The notes below the pieces were generated by a model that was given only the letters and a program-made list of their open reading frames with translations, made no database searches and had not been told where the DNA came from. From Thermothielavioides terrestris NRRL 8126 (taxonomy: Eukaryota; Ascomycota; Sordariomycetes; Sordariales; Chaetomiaceae): 64,000 bases of DNA. The DNA is taken from assembly GCF_000226115.1 (NCBI RefSeq), contig NC_016458.1:1984001-2048000 (forward strand), written 5' to 3'. Below are positions 23,271 to 34,989 of this stretch, one piece after another. Each line of letters opens with the position of its first letter. Within the stretch, counting starts at the first letter, position 1. Made by a program: the position numbers and the translations under genes.

Positions 23271-24337
23271 ATGGCGCAGGTACCAGTGCAGACGATCCAT
23301 CGAGATCCCCAGTTATTGTGAGACTCGCAGTCCTCGAAAACACCTGCGAGAGCCAATTCTGACAAGCGCGAATAGCTACTGGATCCTCTTCCCGATCACT
23401 ATCGTCATGGTACACCCACACTCACTTCGCCCCGCCCCCGATCTTCGAGCCGCCGGCGAGCTCGACTTTTAACTCATCCGACAATGGCTTACACAGCTGG
23501 ATAGATCCTCACCGGCGTCCTCCGGCACTACGCGAGTGTCCTGATGGCGTCTGCACCCAAGAAGCTCGACCAAAAGACAATGCGCGAGCAGAGGGCCCTC
23601 CTCCACGGCATCAACGTGCGCAGCAACTACCACGTGCTGTCCAAGTCCTCTTTTACCGCGCGCCGGGATGCCCTGATCACCGCCTACGAGTCGGGCGACT
23701 ACCTTAAGGACCCCGATGCCCGTGGCCAACCGCCGCCGAATCCGATGAGCGACCCCAGCGCCATGGAGGGCATGATGGGCATGATGAAGAACCAGATGGC
23801 CATGATCATCCCTAACACGCTCATCATGAGTTGGATCAATGCGTTCTTCAGCGGCTACGTCATTAGTGCGTCTCGGCCTTTCCCCGGCCGGTGATGGCTC
23901 GGTCCGCGTTCCGAAGCTGACCAGGCACAGTGAAACTGCCGTTCCCGCTTACCATCAAGTTCAAGAGCATGCTCCAGGCCGGCGTGGCGACCAAGGATAT
24001 GGACCCCCGCTGGATGTCGAGCATCAGCTGGTACTTCTTGTGTATTTTTGGCCTCCAGCCCATATTCAATTTCCTGCTGGGCAGCGAGAACGGTACGTAT
24101 ACGTTGCCGCCTCCCCCCTGTCTCTGGTATAGCACACTCCGCGCTGACATTCCCGCAGCTGCAAATCAAATGGCGCAGCAGATGACCCAGATGGGTCCGC
24201 AGGCTGGCCAGATGTTCGGCCCCGGTGTCGATCCCAACAAGCAGTTCCTCGCCGAGGCCGAGAACCTCGCGGTCATTGAGCACCATTCCGTCCTGGACGG
24301 CGTCGAGCAGCGACTTCTGGAGGGTATCAAGGTGTAA
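23271..24337 (+). CDS. EMC3: ER membrane protein complex subunit 3
   Basis: Core insertase subunit of the EMC, of the Oxa1/YidC superfamily, which inserts tail-anchored and multipass proteins. Five exons: 23271-23317, 23376-23409, 23505-23865, 23931-24092, 24159-24337; 260 residues, the usual length. The spliced N-terminus MAQVPVQTIHRDPQL-FYWILFPITIV and the following ILTGVLRHYASVLM are diagnostic and only appear after two introns are removed, which decides the start. Then come KKLDQKTMREQRALLHGI, a Met-rich loop (MEGMMGMMKNQMAMIIP), and TM segments around NAFFSGYVI and SWYFLCIFGLQPIFNFLLG. Ends 55 bases before the convergent RPC25 stop. Confidence 0.95.
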
Positions 24338-24392
24338 TTTTGTATCCAATCCCGTAGACCGAACGAAAGCCCAACTTCTTTCCGCAAGGCCA

Positions 24393-25334
24393 TCACTCCC
24401 ACCACAGACAGCAGCCGAGACCCGGCCCGTTCATCGATCCCGTGATCTTGTACGGCGGCTTGGAATTGACGGCAGCAGGCTGTTCCTCGGCGCCTTCCTC
24501 TGTCTCGATCGGCTTGAGGGGTGTCTGGTCGTGCCACTCCTCCGAGATCACCTTGACGCGGACCATCTCGTTGTTGTCGAAGTACATGACTTGGTCCTCC
24601 TCCTTCCAGACCCAGAGATTCTCGTTCGGCTCACTGATTGAATGTGGTCAGCCGGAGCTCGTTGGTAGAAGTTAAACTGGGCTGGGCACCTACAATTCGG
24701 AGCCCTCTGGTAGCTCGGTCCAGGGGACGAAGATGTTGTCGAAGAAGTCCGTGGCAACTGCAAGGGGACTGGCTGTCAGCGTGGAGATCAGGAAGGGATG
24801 AAGGATGGGGATGGGCTGGACTGACGATATATCCCTTCTGATGACTGGTCGGTGATGCGTGCGACAATGACCTCCCCCTTGAATGGTCGAAACACAACCA
24901 TGCGGAATTCAACTTGGCAACAGAGTCAGTATCAGCACGTTGTGGGAAGGCACTCGAGTTATGGGGTGATAGGCTATATGCACACCGTTGACGTTGACCA
25001 TCCCATCACCCTGCCCAATCAGGCCTTCTGATGTCCACAGAATATCCCACAGGCAGATGCAGAGGCCGATTTTCTGCACCACCTGCATCACAGTACGGTC
25101 AGTGGGAGCACACCGGGGATGTATGGATAAAGACAACAGCAATACTTACCTTGTTGGCATACTTGCTGTTGATATTGTCCTCAATCGCTACGTAGCTTTG
25201 TTTCCGAAAGTCATGGGGTGCGATCTGCACGAGGTCGGCTATCTTGGTCTGGCCGGTGCCGTTCGTATTAGTGAGGCTTCATGACTGGAAAGTAATGATC
25301 GAGAAACCATAATCGTACTGACCAAGATGAACAT
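24393..25334 (-). CDS. RPC25: RNA polymerase III subunit RPC8 (Rpc25)
   Basis: Pol III stalk subunit, the RPB7 counterpart, needed for initiation. Six exons on the minus strand: 25334-25323, 25248-25150, 25082-24986, 24912-24826, 24757-24694, 24633-24393; 199 residues. The first exon is only 12 nt (MFIL), then TKIADLVQIAPHDF. Other landmarks are the SHS2-like N-domain (GLCICLWDILWTSEG), FRMVVFRPFKGEVIVARITD, and the S1-type C-domain with DFFDNIFVPW and ENLWVWK. The C-terminus ...GLGCCLWWE matches the Trp-Trp-Glu end of yeast Rpc25, which separates it from RPB7. Exon phases agree at every junction. Confidence 0.94.
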
Positions 25335-26232
25335 GCTGGTTCAGGTGTCGTGGTGGCGCACTGGTTCCTTTGCCGTGAACCAAGATGGATTAATCGCTCG
25401 AGGGAGCCAATTACACACACGAAAGTTTAGAAGCGTCTCATACACCAGCTTGCTCGTGGATTCGTGGGGTTGCCAATCGTGGTTGGTCTCCGTTCAGCAG
25501 TGGCGGGAAGGCTCAAGACAAGACGGTGACAAGAGTCACGATAGCAAAGGGGCGGACGAGCCGGACTTTGTGCAGAGCCTTGACTTTCTCACGACTGGCT
25601 GAGTTCGGGCTGGATTCATGGAATGGGTTCCTCTGAATGAGATGGCGCTTCACACTCAAAAAATCATCCCCACGGTGAACTGTAGTGTATGTACGGATGT
25701 ATTAATCCGTACATACAGTACCTTAGTTACACAGTCAGTGCCTCTGCCGTTCACGTCGAGGTAGAGGAAGCCATGGCCCGCAGCAGATTCTGCCAGCACC
25801 ACCCCCTGCAACTTTGCACACCGCCTTTGGGCGCACTGTGCGAAGCCAAGCCAGTGCACAAGTCCCCTTTCCCATTTTGTCGTCCCTTTCTTTTCCCAAA
25901 GCCTACACCAACCTCGGCCTTGGGATTCAAACCTCAACACACCGCGTCCGGCATTCCGGCATCCTTGCCGCATCTCTCTCCCCCCTCGCACTGGGCATTC
26001 CCACCCGCTCCCCTTTTCTTTGCTGTAACCACTACTGCAGCAGCTGTTTGCGGGCTTCGTATTCAAGTGAAGACGCCTCCTTCCATCAGCTGCCGGGCCG
26101 TTCCGTCTCGCGCACACACATGTGCGCACACCCGCCTCCGCCCCCGAGTCGAAGTTCAACCAGGCCTTGATCCAAAACTGGCCTGCGTGGGCTGGTATTG
26201 TCTCACCTGTCTGGCCATTTCAGTCACGAACC
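25335..26232. other. Divergent intergenic (RPC25/NUFIP-like)
   Basis: About 0.9 kb. It holds a strong hairpin at 25686-25717. From about 25860 the + strand is C-rich and is probably leader of the next gene. No separate gene is supported. Confidence 0.55.
25686..25717. repeat. 13-bp perfect hairpin, 6-nt loop
   Basis: TGTATGTACGGAT, loop GTATTA, then its exact reverse complement. It lies 350 bases upstream of RPC25 and 516 bases upstream of the NUFIP-like gene. Confidence 0.85.
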
Positions 26233-28133
26233 ATGTCTTACAACTACGGTCCTCCACCACCGCCTCCTCCTCCAGCCCCCCCGAGTGGTGGCCCCGGCGG
26301 CTATACCTCGTATGGGCCTCCGCGAGGTGGCCATAGTGGCAGAGGCCGTGGCGGCCTTGATCGGGGCGGTTACCACCAACCACATCCCGGCTACGGTTAC
26401 GGTCAGCAGCCTCCCTACGGTTCCCAGAATCCCGCATCCTACGCCGGTCCTTCTGCCCAGCCAGGCTATGCCCAACCTCCGCAGCATTCTTGGAACCCGG
26501 AGCACGGCCAGCACCATGCGCCGCAAGGCGCACCGCACGCCCCCTTACCTGTCCACAACTACCACCCGAATTATGCCCCTCAGTTGTATCAACATCAACC
26601 TCCATACGGAGCTCAACCTCCCTACCAAACAGCCCCTCAGCCGCCCTACGGTCAGCCATATCCGGCCCCGACGCCGCAGGCCGGTCCGCCAGCCCAGCAG
26701 TGGGGTCCGCCTTCTCAATCCCCTCCGAGTCACGGAGCATACGGTGGAGGAGGACGCGGAGGACGCGGTGGTTACAATGAACGGGGCGGACACAAGGGGC
26801 AGCTGATGGGCCCCCCGATTCGGATGGGATTTGATGGCGGCAATCCCCAAGCACCGCCCGCTCCAGTGAGCGCCCCATATCCGTACGGAGGGCCTCCTGC
26901 TCCTCCGGCTCCGTTTCCTCCCCCTTACCAAGGTTATCCGCCTCCTGGGCCATACATGCCCGTCCCCTCGCCATTCGATGCCCATTCCGGCCACGGCTCA
27001 CGTCACCACGGTCGTGGCGGCTTTCACCATTCCAAGTCTCGTCCTCAGTTTGGCGGTGACAAGAATCGCAGCCGCAATCACAATCAGAGCAAGGGACAGA
27101 CGGCCCAGACGGCCCAGACGACCCAGACGCCTCCCATTCAGCATCAGAAGCCTGATGCTGCGTCCGCCGGGAAGAAGAAGAAGCGCAAGACAAACACTCT
27201 TGGCCTGACACCCGGTGATGAGTCAGACGAGGACGACGAAAACGAGGAGGAGCGCCTTAACGAGATGTATGGCGCTGAAGCTCCAAAGTATGCTTCCTTT
27301 GCTGTCAACCATAGCGCTTCTCCAGCTTGCTGACAACCATCCACAGCCCCCAAACGTCGTCCGAGATCGCCGCCTGGATTGCGGAGCGCCGTGCCCGGTA
27401 CCCCACGAAGAGCAGAGTGGAAGCCAAGAAAGCCGCGCTTAAAGCTCAGAACGGCGACGCTAACCAGGAGAGAAGTAGCCTGGAACTAAAGGCAGAAAAG
27501 TTGCGAAAGCAGCTAGAGAAGGTCGAATCCAGCATCAAGCGGAAGCGCGAGCAGCAGGACGAGGGCGACGAAATGAGGGATCTCGACTTGGGCTCGCCTT
27601 CGTCGAGCAACGCCGGATCGGACGACGAGAAACCGGAATCCATGTCGTCTCGTCCGCAACCGAGCAATGTCCCTCCCCCGCTCAAAAAAGCAGATCCCAC
27701 CAAGCACTGCAAATACTATTCAACCGGGGGCACGTGTGGCAAGCGGGGCAAGTGCCGCTTTGTCCACGACCCGGCCGTCCGGGAAGCGGCTCTCCGAGAA
27801 CGCGAGCTGAACGGCGGTCGCATGACCCTGCAGCAGCGTCTTATTTTGAACGATAAGGATCAGGAAGACCTCGCTATCGTGGAGACGCTCAAGTATCTCC
27901 AGGATAAGGGCATCCTCCCGAAGAAGACAGCGGGCGCACCGGCATCAGATAAGTCCTCTGAGACGGCCACTGCGCCCCAGTCTGAGCTGCCTGCCCGTCC
28001 GGCGGAGGAGGGTTCAAGCAATGGCTTGCCCCCCATCCCGCCTTCGAGTTCCTCGGCAGACGACCATACAACCAAGTACGCCGGTTGGAACTTGAGCGGT
28101 TTCGGGAACACAGGCGTCAGTTCGAGTGAGTAG
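26233..28133 (+). CDS. NUFIP1-domain protein with CCCH zinc finger
   Basis: Two exons, 26233-27287 and 27347-28133, 613 residues. Residues 1-330 are Pro/Gly/Tyr-rich with RGG and GRGG repeats (MSYNYGPPPP...; GGRGGRGGYNERGG), an RNA-binding low-complexity type. A conserved NUFIP1 block spans the splice site (SSEIAAWIAERRARYPT, about 356-372), followed by a coiled coil (LKAEKLRKQLEKVESSIKRK). One CCCH finger has Cys473, Cys482, Cys488 and His492 (C-x8-C-x5-C-x3-H). NUFIP1/Rsa1 proteins assemble box C/D snoRNPs with Snu13; that role is inferred by family. A GTGAGT right at the last codons and a TTTAG at about 28195 allow an alternative last splice that also ends at once, so the C-terminus is uncertain by a few residues. 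Confidence 0.88.
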
Positions 28134-29224
28134 CGATCCCGGCCATTGTCTGCATGCCGGACTCGCCGGGGTGTCCGACAGGGTTCTTCCTTTAGACTGA
28201 AGCGCGGCGGGTCGGGGCCTCGGCATGCGGCCTACAAGACGCGCCGGTAAGGAAGTGCATGTGCTTCTACTGGTAATTTCCCAGCTGGGAGCCAGTCGAC
28301 TGCTTGAGATCGTTCTCGAGCCACCTGTTGCTTTAGTCTGTTTTGCAGAGGAGGTGTCCCTGACAGTGTCGGGGGCAGCTCACGAGCATCGGGGGATGTT
28401 AGATTATTGGGACCACAAGTGTTATACGGACCAACGCTGGGTTGCTGTTTCCTACTCTCGTTCTATATTTGGGGGTTCGCAGAATGCTCGGGCGGAGGGG
28501 CCCCTTGAGGGCCGCGGAGTTGATGTGCTTCAAAGCCTTGCTCGGCTGGACAGTTTCTTGAACGGCGATGAGTGGTATGCAGATGTAGATTCCAGCCATC
28601 GCATCATTCAGCGGCGTTTAGCCATTGCCTGGTTTGTTTCCCTGCCTGTCTTCCTATTTCTGTACCACTATTCGACTAAGGCGGGTCAGGTCGTTCTCGT
28701 AACACACAAGTGTGACGGCGAACGGGAAGGGGCTGGGCTCTTCCCTTCGTCTCGGTTGTTCGTGGCCCCTTAAGACTTTCGAGTGTTTTTCTACCTTCTG
28801 CTGTGCGCCCCCCTCGTCCGTCTCACAGCACTGCACCTGCACCGTTACGCAAGGCCGCTGCCTCGATGCCGCGCCCGGCCCATGTCGAACAGATTGGACT
28901 GGCATCGCAGGCTATGAAATCCTTCAAAGCTTGCCTTAGCGGGCGGCAACATTTGTGATCTACTAACCATGCGACAGCCACGATGTGTCTGCCACGTCCG
29001 ACCTCGGCTTCCTAAATAGGAGGAGCCCGCGCTGTTGTGGCTAACAGGGGTAAGACGGTCTGGTGTTTCGATGTCCCAGTTGTCTTTTAACTAGGCTTAG
29101 ATGAAGAATCACCGCAGCCATGAGCCTCAACAAACACAGTCAATAATGTATCTACAGCAGGGTATATATAACAGTTTTCAACCAGGACCTCCAAATGCAG
29201 AAACACGTATACACAATGCATCGC
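28134..29224. other. Intergenic, about 1.1 kb
   Basis: Between convergent genes. An ORF at 28225-28773 has no recognised domain and uneven codon use; it is not called. Confidence 0.5.
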
Positions 29225-30592
29225 TCACAAATCCAACTTCTTCCTGGACTCGTCCTGCGCAGCCGCCCCAGCCGCAGCCGCCGTCCTGTATTTGCCCAGC
29301 TTAGATCTCAAATCATGACTCCAGTGGTCGCTAACCCCTTTGTACTTGGTCGCTATCCGCTGCACGTGCCAATCCAAGCACTCCTCCACCGCCTCCTCCT
29401 CGCTCCCGCCCTTGCCATCCCGCGCGGCGCAGTCGCCGTCAGCGAGCTGCGCGCGGGTGGGCCACTCGCCGAGCGTGGCGCCCATGTCCGGGTCGAGGAA
29501 GTTGTCGATCAGGAGGAAGGCGGCGGCGCGCTGCGCGGGCGCCCACGCCTCGTCGTCGTCGGCGGCCGAGGTGGAGGTGGAGGTGGAGGTGGAAGGGGAG
29601 GAGGCGAGGAGGCGGACGAGGTGGGACGGGCCGTCCGAGGCGAGGAAGGCGCGGCGCAGGGCGGGCGACTTGAGCAGCCCGCTGAGGAGCGAGACGCGCG
29701 CTTTCGTCAGAGCCGCCGCGTCGGCCGGGTGGTGGTTGGGCGAGCGCGAGGGCGACGGCGGGAAGAGCGTGAAGGTGGCCTCGCCGAGGGGCACCGGCGA
29801 GGAGGGGCACCGGGCGGCGGACAGCTTGGGCCAGTGCCGCTCGATCTCGGCGAGGGCTTTGGGGTTGTTTTGCACGGTCGACGACAGCGTCAGGGCTGCG
29901 AGGCGCGCGCGGGTCGCCTGGTTTTCGGCTGTTCCGTTGTCCTCGCCTGCCGCAGACGAGGAGGAACTGGCCAGGCAGGAGAGCTCGTGGACGGTGTCGT
30001 AGTCCTCGGCTATCTTGAGGCCGTAGTAGATGTCGTGGGAGATGTCCTCGAGCATCTCCAGCGCGCCGTCCACGTCGAGGCCCTTCTTGAGGATGGTCAA
30101 GGACCGGTAGAAGGCGCTGCCCTCGCCTGCGTCGGCAGACTTGGGCTTTTTGATCTTCCCCGCTGGGTCATAGGCGGGGGCATTGGGCGGGAGCCTGGCC
30201 TGGTCGTGAGATGGTCCATCTGGCTCGGGCTGGTCTCGGTCCACTATCACGACAGACGAGTCCACCGGGAGGCCCTCTAGTGCTGGATCACTCTCGTCCG
30301 GGACGTTGATCTTGGCTTCCTTCTTGCCCGTGAACACGTCTAGCCGGACGTGGAGGCCCTGCGGGAGGTCCTGGTCATCGTGGACTACTTGGAACTCGTG
30401 TGTTGGTTGGAAGACCTTGGGGTAGCATTCGGCGGGGTTGTCGGTGTGGCAGATGAGTTCGACGTCGGCTGACGGAGAGGGCGATGCCGTTGACGCGTCG
30501 GCCAAGGGTGAGTACGCTGTCCCAACTGAGGCCATAAGGCCCACGAGGGCCACGAGACTGAATGGGAGCATCCTCAATCGAAACTTGGCCAT
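29225..30592 (-). CDS. SIL1: SIL1-type nucleotide exchange factor for ER Hsp70
   Basis: Single exon, 455 residues. The N-terminal signal peptide (MAKFRLRMLPFSLVALVGLM to about residue 26) puts it in the ER lumen, where SIL1 promotes ADP release from BiP/Kar2. Landmarks: CHTDNPAECYPKVFQPTHEF near residue 49, QDLPQGLHVRLDVFTGKKEA, and the armadillo-like helical core from ALEMLEDISHDIYYGLKIAE onward. A Ser/Thr repeat (about 29565-29600) sits in a loop of the core. The C-terminus is ...SRKKLDL, resembling an ER-retrieval tetrapeptide of the xDEL kind with Leu in place of Glu. Its start lies 718 bases from the divergent complex I gene. Confidence 0.9.
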   Translation of the reverse strand: MAKFRLRMLPFSLVALVGLMASVGTAYSPLADASTASPSPSADVELICHTDNPAECYPKVFQPTHEFQVVHDDQDLPQGLHVRLDVFTGKKEAKINVPDESDPALEGLPVDSSVVIVDRDQPEPDGPSHDQARLPPNAPAYDPAGKIKKPKSADAGEGSAFYRSLTILKKGLDVDGALEMLEDISHDIYYGLKIAEDYDTVHELSCLASSSSSAAGEDNGTAENQATRARLAALTLSSTVQNNPKALAEIERHWPKLSAARCPSSPVPLGEATFTLFPPSPSRSPNHHPADAAALTKARVSLLSGLLKSPALRRAFLASDGPSHLVRLLASSPSTSTSTSTSAADDDEAWAPAQRAAAFLLIDNFLDPDMGATLGEWPTRAQLADGDCAARDGKGGSEEEAVEECLDWHVQRIATKYKGVSDHWSHDLRSKLGKYRTAAAAGAAAQDESRKKLDL

Positions 30593-31309
30593 GTTGTGTT
30601 TCTGCGCTATGAGGATGGGATCCGATCCGCAGAACGAGATCAGACTTGAGGTCGTCCTGGCACCGCTGATCGCAGCAAGCTACATAACCAAGCGAGAAGG
30701 CCCGGCTCAGCAAAACACGATGGAATCAACGTCTCAAATTGACTCGGGAACTGAACGTAAAAGAAAGGACAGATTGACAAGTTTGAGAGGCCAACTTTGC
30801 CACCCCGAGTTCTCTGAAGCAATTGAAGGGTGAGAGCCGCTGGGATGCTCTTCCGTATTACAGCTTGTGCCAAGTACTTTACGGGGCAGATCATGATTGG
30901 CTAATTGGGCGCCGGATCGCGCTTCCCGCAAGCGTTGCAAGCGCGGCCGGCAATTCACGTGACGATACCTCCCACCAACGCACCTTCCAGGTTGCCAAGC
31001 TCCGGGCACTGAGCATGTGCGAATGGGAGCTCGTCATTGAGAAATAAACGCTCGTCGCTCATCACCACACTCTCGCTCCGTACAGGGCTCCTTTTCCTCT
31101 TGGAAGCGGCCCGCAGACGTCGACATCACCTAAGTCGAGTCGTTCTCAATTGGGCGCTACCTTTCGACCGCGCTTGGGAGAGAGCCGCCCGGTCTCGGGG
31201 ATCGCGAGCTCGGACCCTTCGACCGAGTCGACTCCTCGCGCGCGACATCCTCAACCTGCTTGCTTCCGTCGCCGATTCCCCGCGATAGCCCCGGCATACG
31301 ATCGCAACC
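30593..31309. other. Divergent intergenic (SIL1/complex I)
   Basis: 0.7 kb with a CCAAT-like ATTGG at 30897-30901 and a C/T-rich leader before 31310. No ORF of note. Confidence 0.5.
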
Positions 31310-32237
31310 ATGTCGGCTCTAAGACCAAGAGCAGCGCAGCTTGCTCGGACTGCTCGGCGAGCTGCGCAGACGGGCGCGCGGAGCACAAGGTCCTATGCTT
31401 CGAGCCACGGCCACCACGAGCCCGCCCATACCGTCGAGGAGCCGCTCGGAGTATGTATCTGGCCATTTGAACACCCGCCATTCGACGTGTTTAGGACCAG
31501 GGCCGCGCCAAGAAACTAACATGCCCGACTTAGACGGCTTTCTACATCGCTGTCGGCGTGATCCCCGCTTCTATCTTCGTCTACACCGTCTCGCGTCCCG
31601 GCGAGAACGGGGAGCTCTCGTTCATCCATAAATGGCTCCAGAAGATCTCCGACTACCGCAACAAGTGGGAAAGGCAGAATCACCTCATGGCCGCCGCGCT
31701 CCAGCAAGCGGCCCACGACAAGCATCTCCTCTACACGGCCGAGCGGAGCAGGCACTACGAGCTGACCTACCCAGAGTATGTTACCAATGTGACCACACTC
31801 AGTGCATGGGAGATGGAAGAACAGGAGAGCCAGGGCCTGCAGCATTGGGGGGTGCATCCTTAAACTGGAGGACAGCTTCTTGGGGAACGGGTTGGGCGTG
31901 GAACGGCTCGTGGGCAGCTGCTTTTCTGGCTACCCCGAGTCAACATGCTTCTCCACCGACAATTCTGTTCTTTCGTTCGCTTCCTGCCGAGTTTGGGGAG
32001 GGCACCACAATGGGCGGTGACTCGATTGGTCTCGTGGTCCTCCGGCTCGACCAGGTCGGCTCTGAAAATGGTGCCACAACATGCTGACCACGTGACAGGG
32101 TCTTCACACACGGCTCGCCCTTCAATGTCCCCGCCGGGCACTACACGAACATTGACAAGGTCATTGCGCACTACAAGCAGCAGCATCTCGAGGAAGAGGC
32201 GCGCAAGGCTAAGAAGCTGGCAGCGGCTTCGCCGTAG
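31310..32237 (+). CDS. NADH:ubiquinone oxidoreductase 17.8 kDa subunit (NUXM type)
   Basis: Accessory membrane-arm subunit of mitochondrial complex I known from Neurospora. Exons 31310-31450, 31534-31775, 32099-32237; 173 residues. The N-terminus (MSALRPRAAQLARTARRAAQ) is a basic, acid-free mitochondrial presequence. One TM segment follows (TAFYIAVGVIPASIFVYTV), then the conserved KWLQKISDYRNKWERQNHLM and RSRHYELTYPE/VFTHGSPFNVPAGH joined across intron 2. That intron is 323 nt, much longer than most in the window, and its removal is required to keep VFTHGSPFNV in frame. The tail is a charged helix (LEEEARKAKKLAAASP). Confidence 0.93.
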
Positions 32238-32582
32238 CGAGACTGCATCTGCGGGGGATTTTCTTGTGTTCGTCCAATACCCACATGTTGTGGCACTGTA
32301 TGTACATGTACCTTAGTCGACGTGCATATATGGCGGTAACGCCCCCGGTGCTGAGCTCTAGACATGCAAAGACAACCTTCCACCGCCTGTCTCTCTTCCT
32401 GAAACATCTCCATCTTCAGCCCTGTGTCCCTCTTGAACGTTGCCATCCCAGCAGGCTACATCTTAGACCGACTCTACTCCTGCAAACGTTTACACACATT
32501 GGAGCTGTACACTTGGAGCCCATGAGAACTTCACCTGCCATCTGGCCGCTCAAGGACGCCCGAGAGCTCAGCTGACAGCAGC
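32238..32582. other. Intergenic, complex I gene to SET gene
   Basis: 345 bases, tandem arrangement; no ORF of interest. Confidence 0.5.
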
Positions 32583-33770
32583 ATGGCGAGCACTTCGGGT
32601 TCAACACCGGATGAAGTGTTTGACGCCTCGAAGCATGCAAAGGCAGGTTTACTCGGTTTCTGTCTGGCATTCCTGTCATTGACACAAGAGCGCCCACCCG
32701 CCGTCTCAATTGGTCCATTTTTTTTCCCCATCATTACCCTTCTTTCCCGAATTCCTTCCCACCCCACACCATTGCGTGGTGTGTGCTTGGCTAACTCACC
32801 ACACCCTTTCACACAAGCCAAGCAGGCCCCTCCCAGGTTCTACATCAGCGCGCCTCAGGATGCGCCCGCGGTCCGCGTGGGCCTGGTCAGCCCCACCATA
32901 GGCTACGGCCTCTTCGCGGCGCGCGACTTCGCCAAGGACGAGTTCATCTTCCACGAGGCGCCCATGATGACGGCGCTCTTCAACGAGAAGTTCGCGGCCG
33001 ACCAGACCCTGGTGCAGAGCCAGGTGGCCGCCTACCGCGCCGCGCTGGCCAGCCACCCGGCCACGGCCGTCGCCTTCCCGGTCCCCGCCGCCCGGTTCGG
33101 CATCGCCCCGCCCGCGTTCGACCGCGCCGCCGCCGTGCTGGCCTCCGGCGAGCTGGGCCGCAACCTCGCGCACGGCCGCTTCGCCGGGTCCACCGTCACG
33201 CGCGACCAGTACGACGCCTACGTCGCCGGGATCAAGGCCGTCGAGAAGCCGTCCGAGGCCGACGCCCGCGACGCCTGCCTCGACTTCTTCAAGCACTACG
33301 CCTTCGAGGTCGGCGGCCGTGGCGCAGGCTCGGGCGTTGCCGCCGCCGCCGCCGCCGCCTCCTCCTTTTCCGCCTCCGCCTCCTCCTCCTCCTCTTCCTC
33401 CTCCTGCCCCGCGTCGTCGGCCTCCGTCACCAGGGAAGCCTGCATCTACCTGCTCGGCTCGCTGATCAACCACTGCTGCACCGTGCCTGCCTCCTCGTCG
33501 GGCTTTCTGGGCAGCAGCGGCAAGCGGAGTTCCTCCTCCTCGCTGAGCGGGACCGAGCAGGGCCCCAACTGCTGCTGGCGCATCGGGCCTTCCGGGCTCG
33601 CGCACTTTGTGAAACCCCGCCACATATGCGTGCAGGCCCGCCGGGCGATCCGCGAGGGGGAGCAGCTGACGTGGGACTATGGCAAGCGGGAGAAGGGGTT
33701 CGTTTGCGAGTGCGACACCTGCCGGGGCAGTTTTGTCGGCGGGCTGGGACAGATCTGCGCCATACTGTGA
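32583..33770 (+). CDS. SET-domain protein with low-complexity insert
   Basis: Likely lysine methyltransferase of the fungal SET/MYND-like type. As one open frame it gives 395 residues. The SET start is VSPTIGYGLFAARDFAKDEFIFHEAP; the core includes LLGSLINHCC and GPNCCWRIGPSGLAHF; the end ICVQARRAIREGEQLTWDYG contains the catalytic-type Tyr and is followed by the post-SET Cys cluster CECDTC. Between FKHYAFEVGG and the LINHCC part lies an Ala- then Ser-rich run (33335-33410), a non-conserved insertion. Residues about 22-78 look like translated non-coding sequence (Pro/Phe-rich, with a CTAAC-like branch signal near 32789), so an unrecognised intron or later start is possible; I found no splice pair that keeps frame. 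Confidence 0.75.
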   Translation: MASTSGSTPDEVFDASKHAKAGLLGFCLAFLSLTQERPPAVSIGPFFFPIITLLSRIPSHPTPLRGVCLANSPHPFTQAKQAPPRFYISAPQDAPAVRVGLVSPTIGYGLFAARDFAKDEFIFHEAPMMTALFNEKFAADQTLVQSQVAAYRAALASHPATAVAFPVPAARFGIAPPAFDRAAAVLASGELGRNLAHGRFAGSTVTRDQYDAYVAGIKAVEKPSEADARDACLDFFKHYAFEVGGRGAGSGVAAAAAAASSFSASASSSSSSSSCPASSASVTREACIYLLGSLINHCCTVPASSSGFLGSSGKRSSSSSLSGTEQGPNCCWRIGPSGLAHFVKPRHICVQARRAIREGEQLTWDYGKREKGFVCECDTCRGSFVGGLGQICAIL

Positions 33771-34163
33771 AGGGCGGGGAGGGGGGCATGGGTGAGGTTC
33801 TGCGACGTCCATGGGATCTGCTGCTTGCCTGGTTGCGAACGACACATGATATATGGGAATTTCGAGGGAATGGGACACTACGTTGACTGTTAGAAGAATT
33901 CTTTGGCACTTAATTTGACGCTGCGGCATGGTATCAAGCTCTCTCGCCCAAGTAAACTTCACCCGTGCCTGTTTCGATGGTGTTGTCGACCGTTGGCCCG
34001 AATGCAGCACTCGAATTGCTCTTTTATACTATCTCGTGATCCCTCCAAGATAGTCGTAGGGCATCGCGACATCAATCAATGCCCCCATGAGCAGAAAACC
34101 ATGTCCCGTTTCGCCGAATCCATGATTGACTGAATGCAAGAACCACCCGTATCCCCACAGCCC
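33771..34163. other. Convergent intergenic (SET/uS19)
   Basis: 393 bases shared by two 3' ends. Nothing coding. Confidence 0.6.

Positions 34164-34989
<826 letters not shown>

Noticed and set aside
28225..28773. 182-codon + ORF after the NUFIP-like gene
   Set aside because: No recognised domain and no coding-like bias.
29195..30280. 361-codon + ORF
   Set aside because: Antisense shadow of SIL1; Gly/Arg/Val-rich as expected from its complement.
32796..34010. 404-codon minus ORF opposite the SET gene
   Set aside because: Gly-rich shadow of Ala/Pro/Ser coding sequence.
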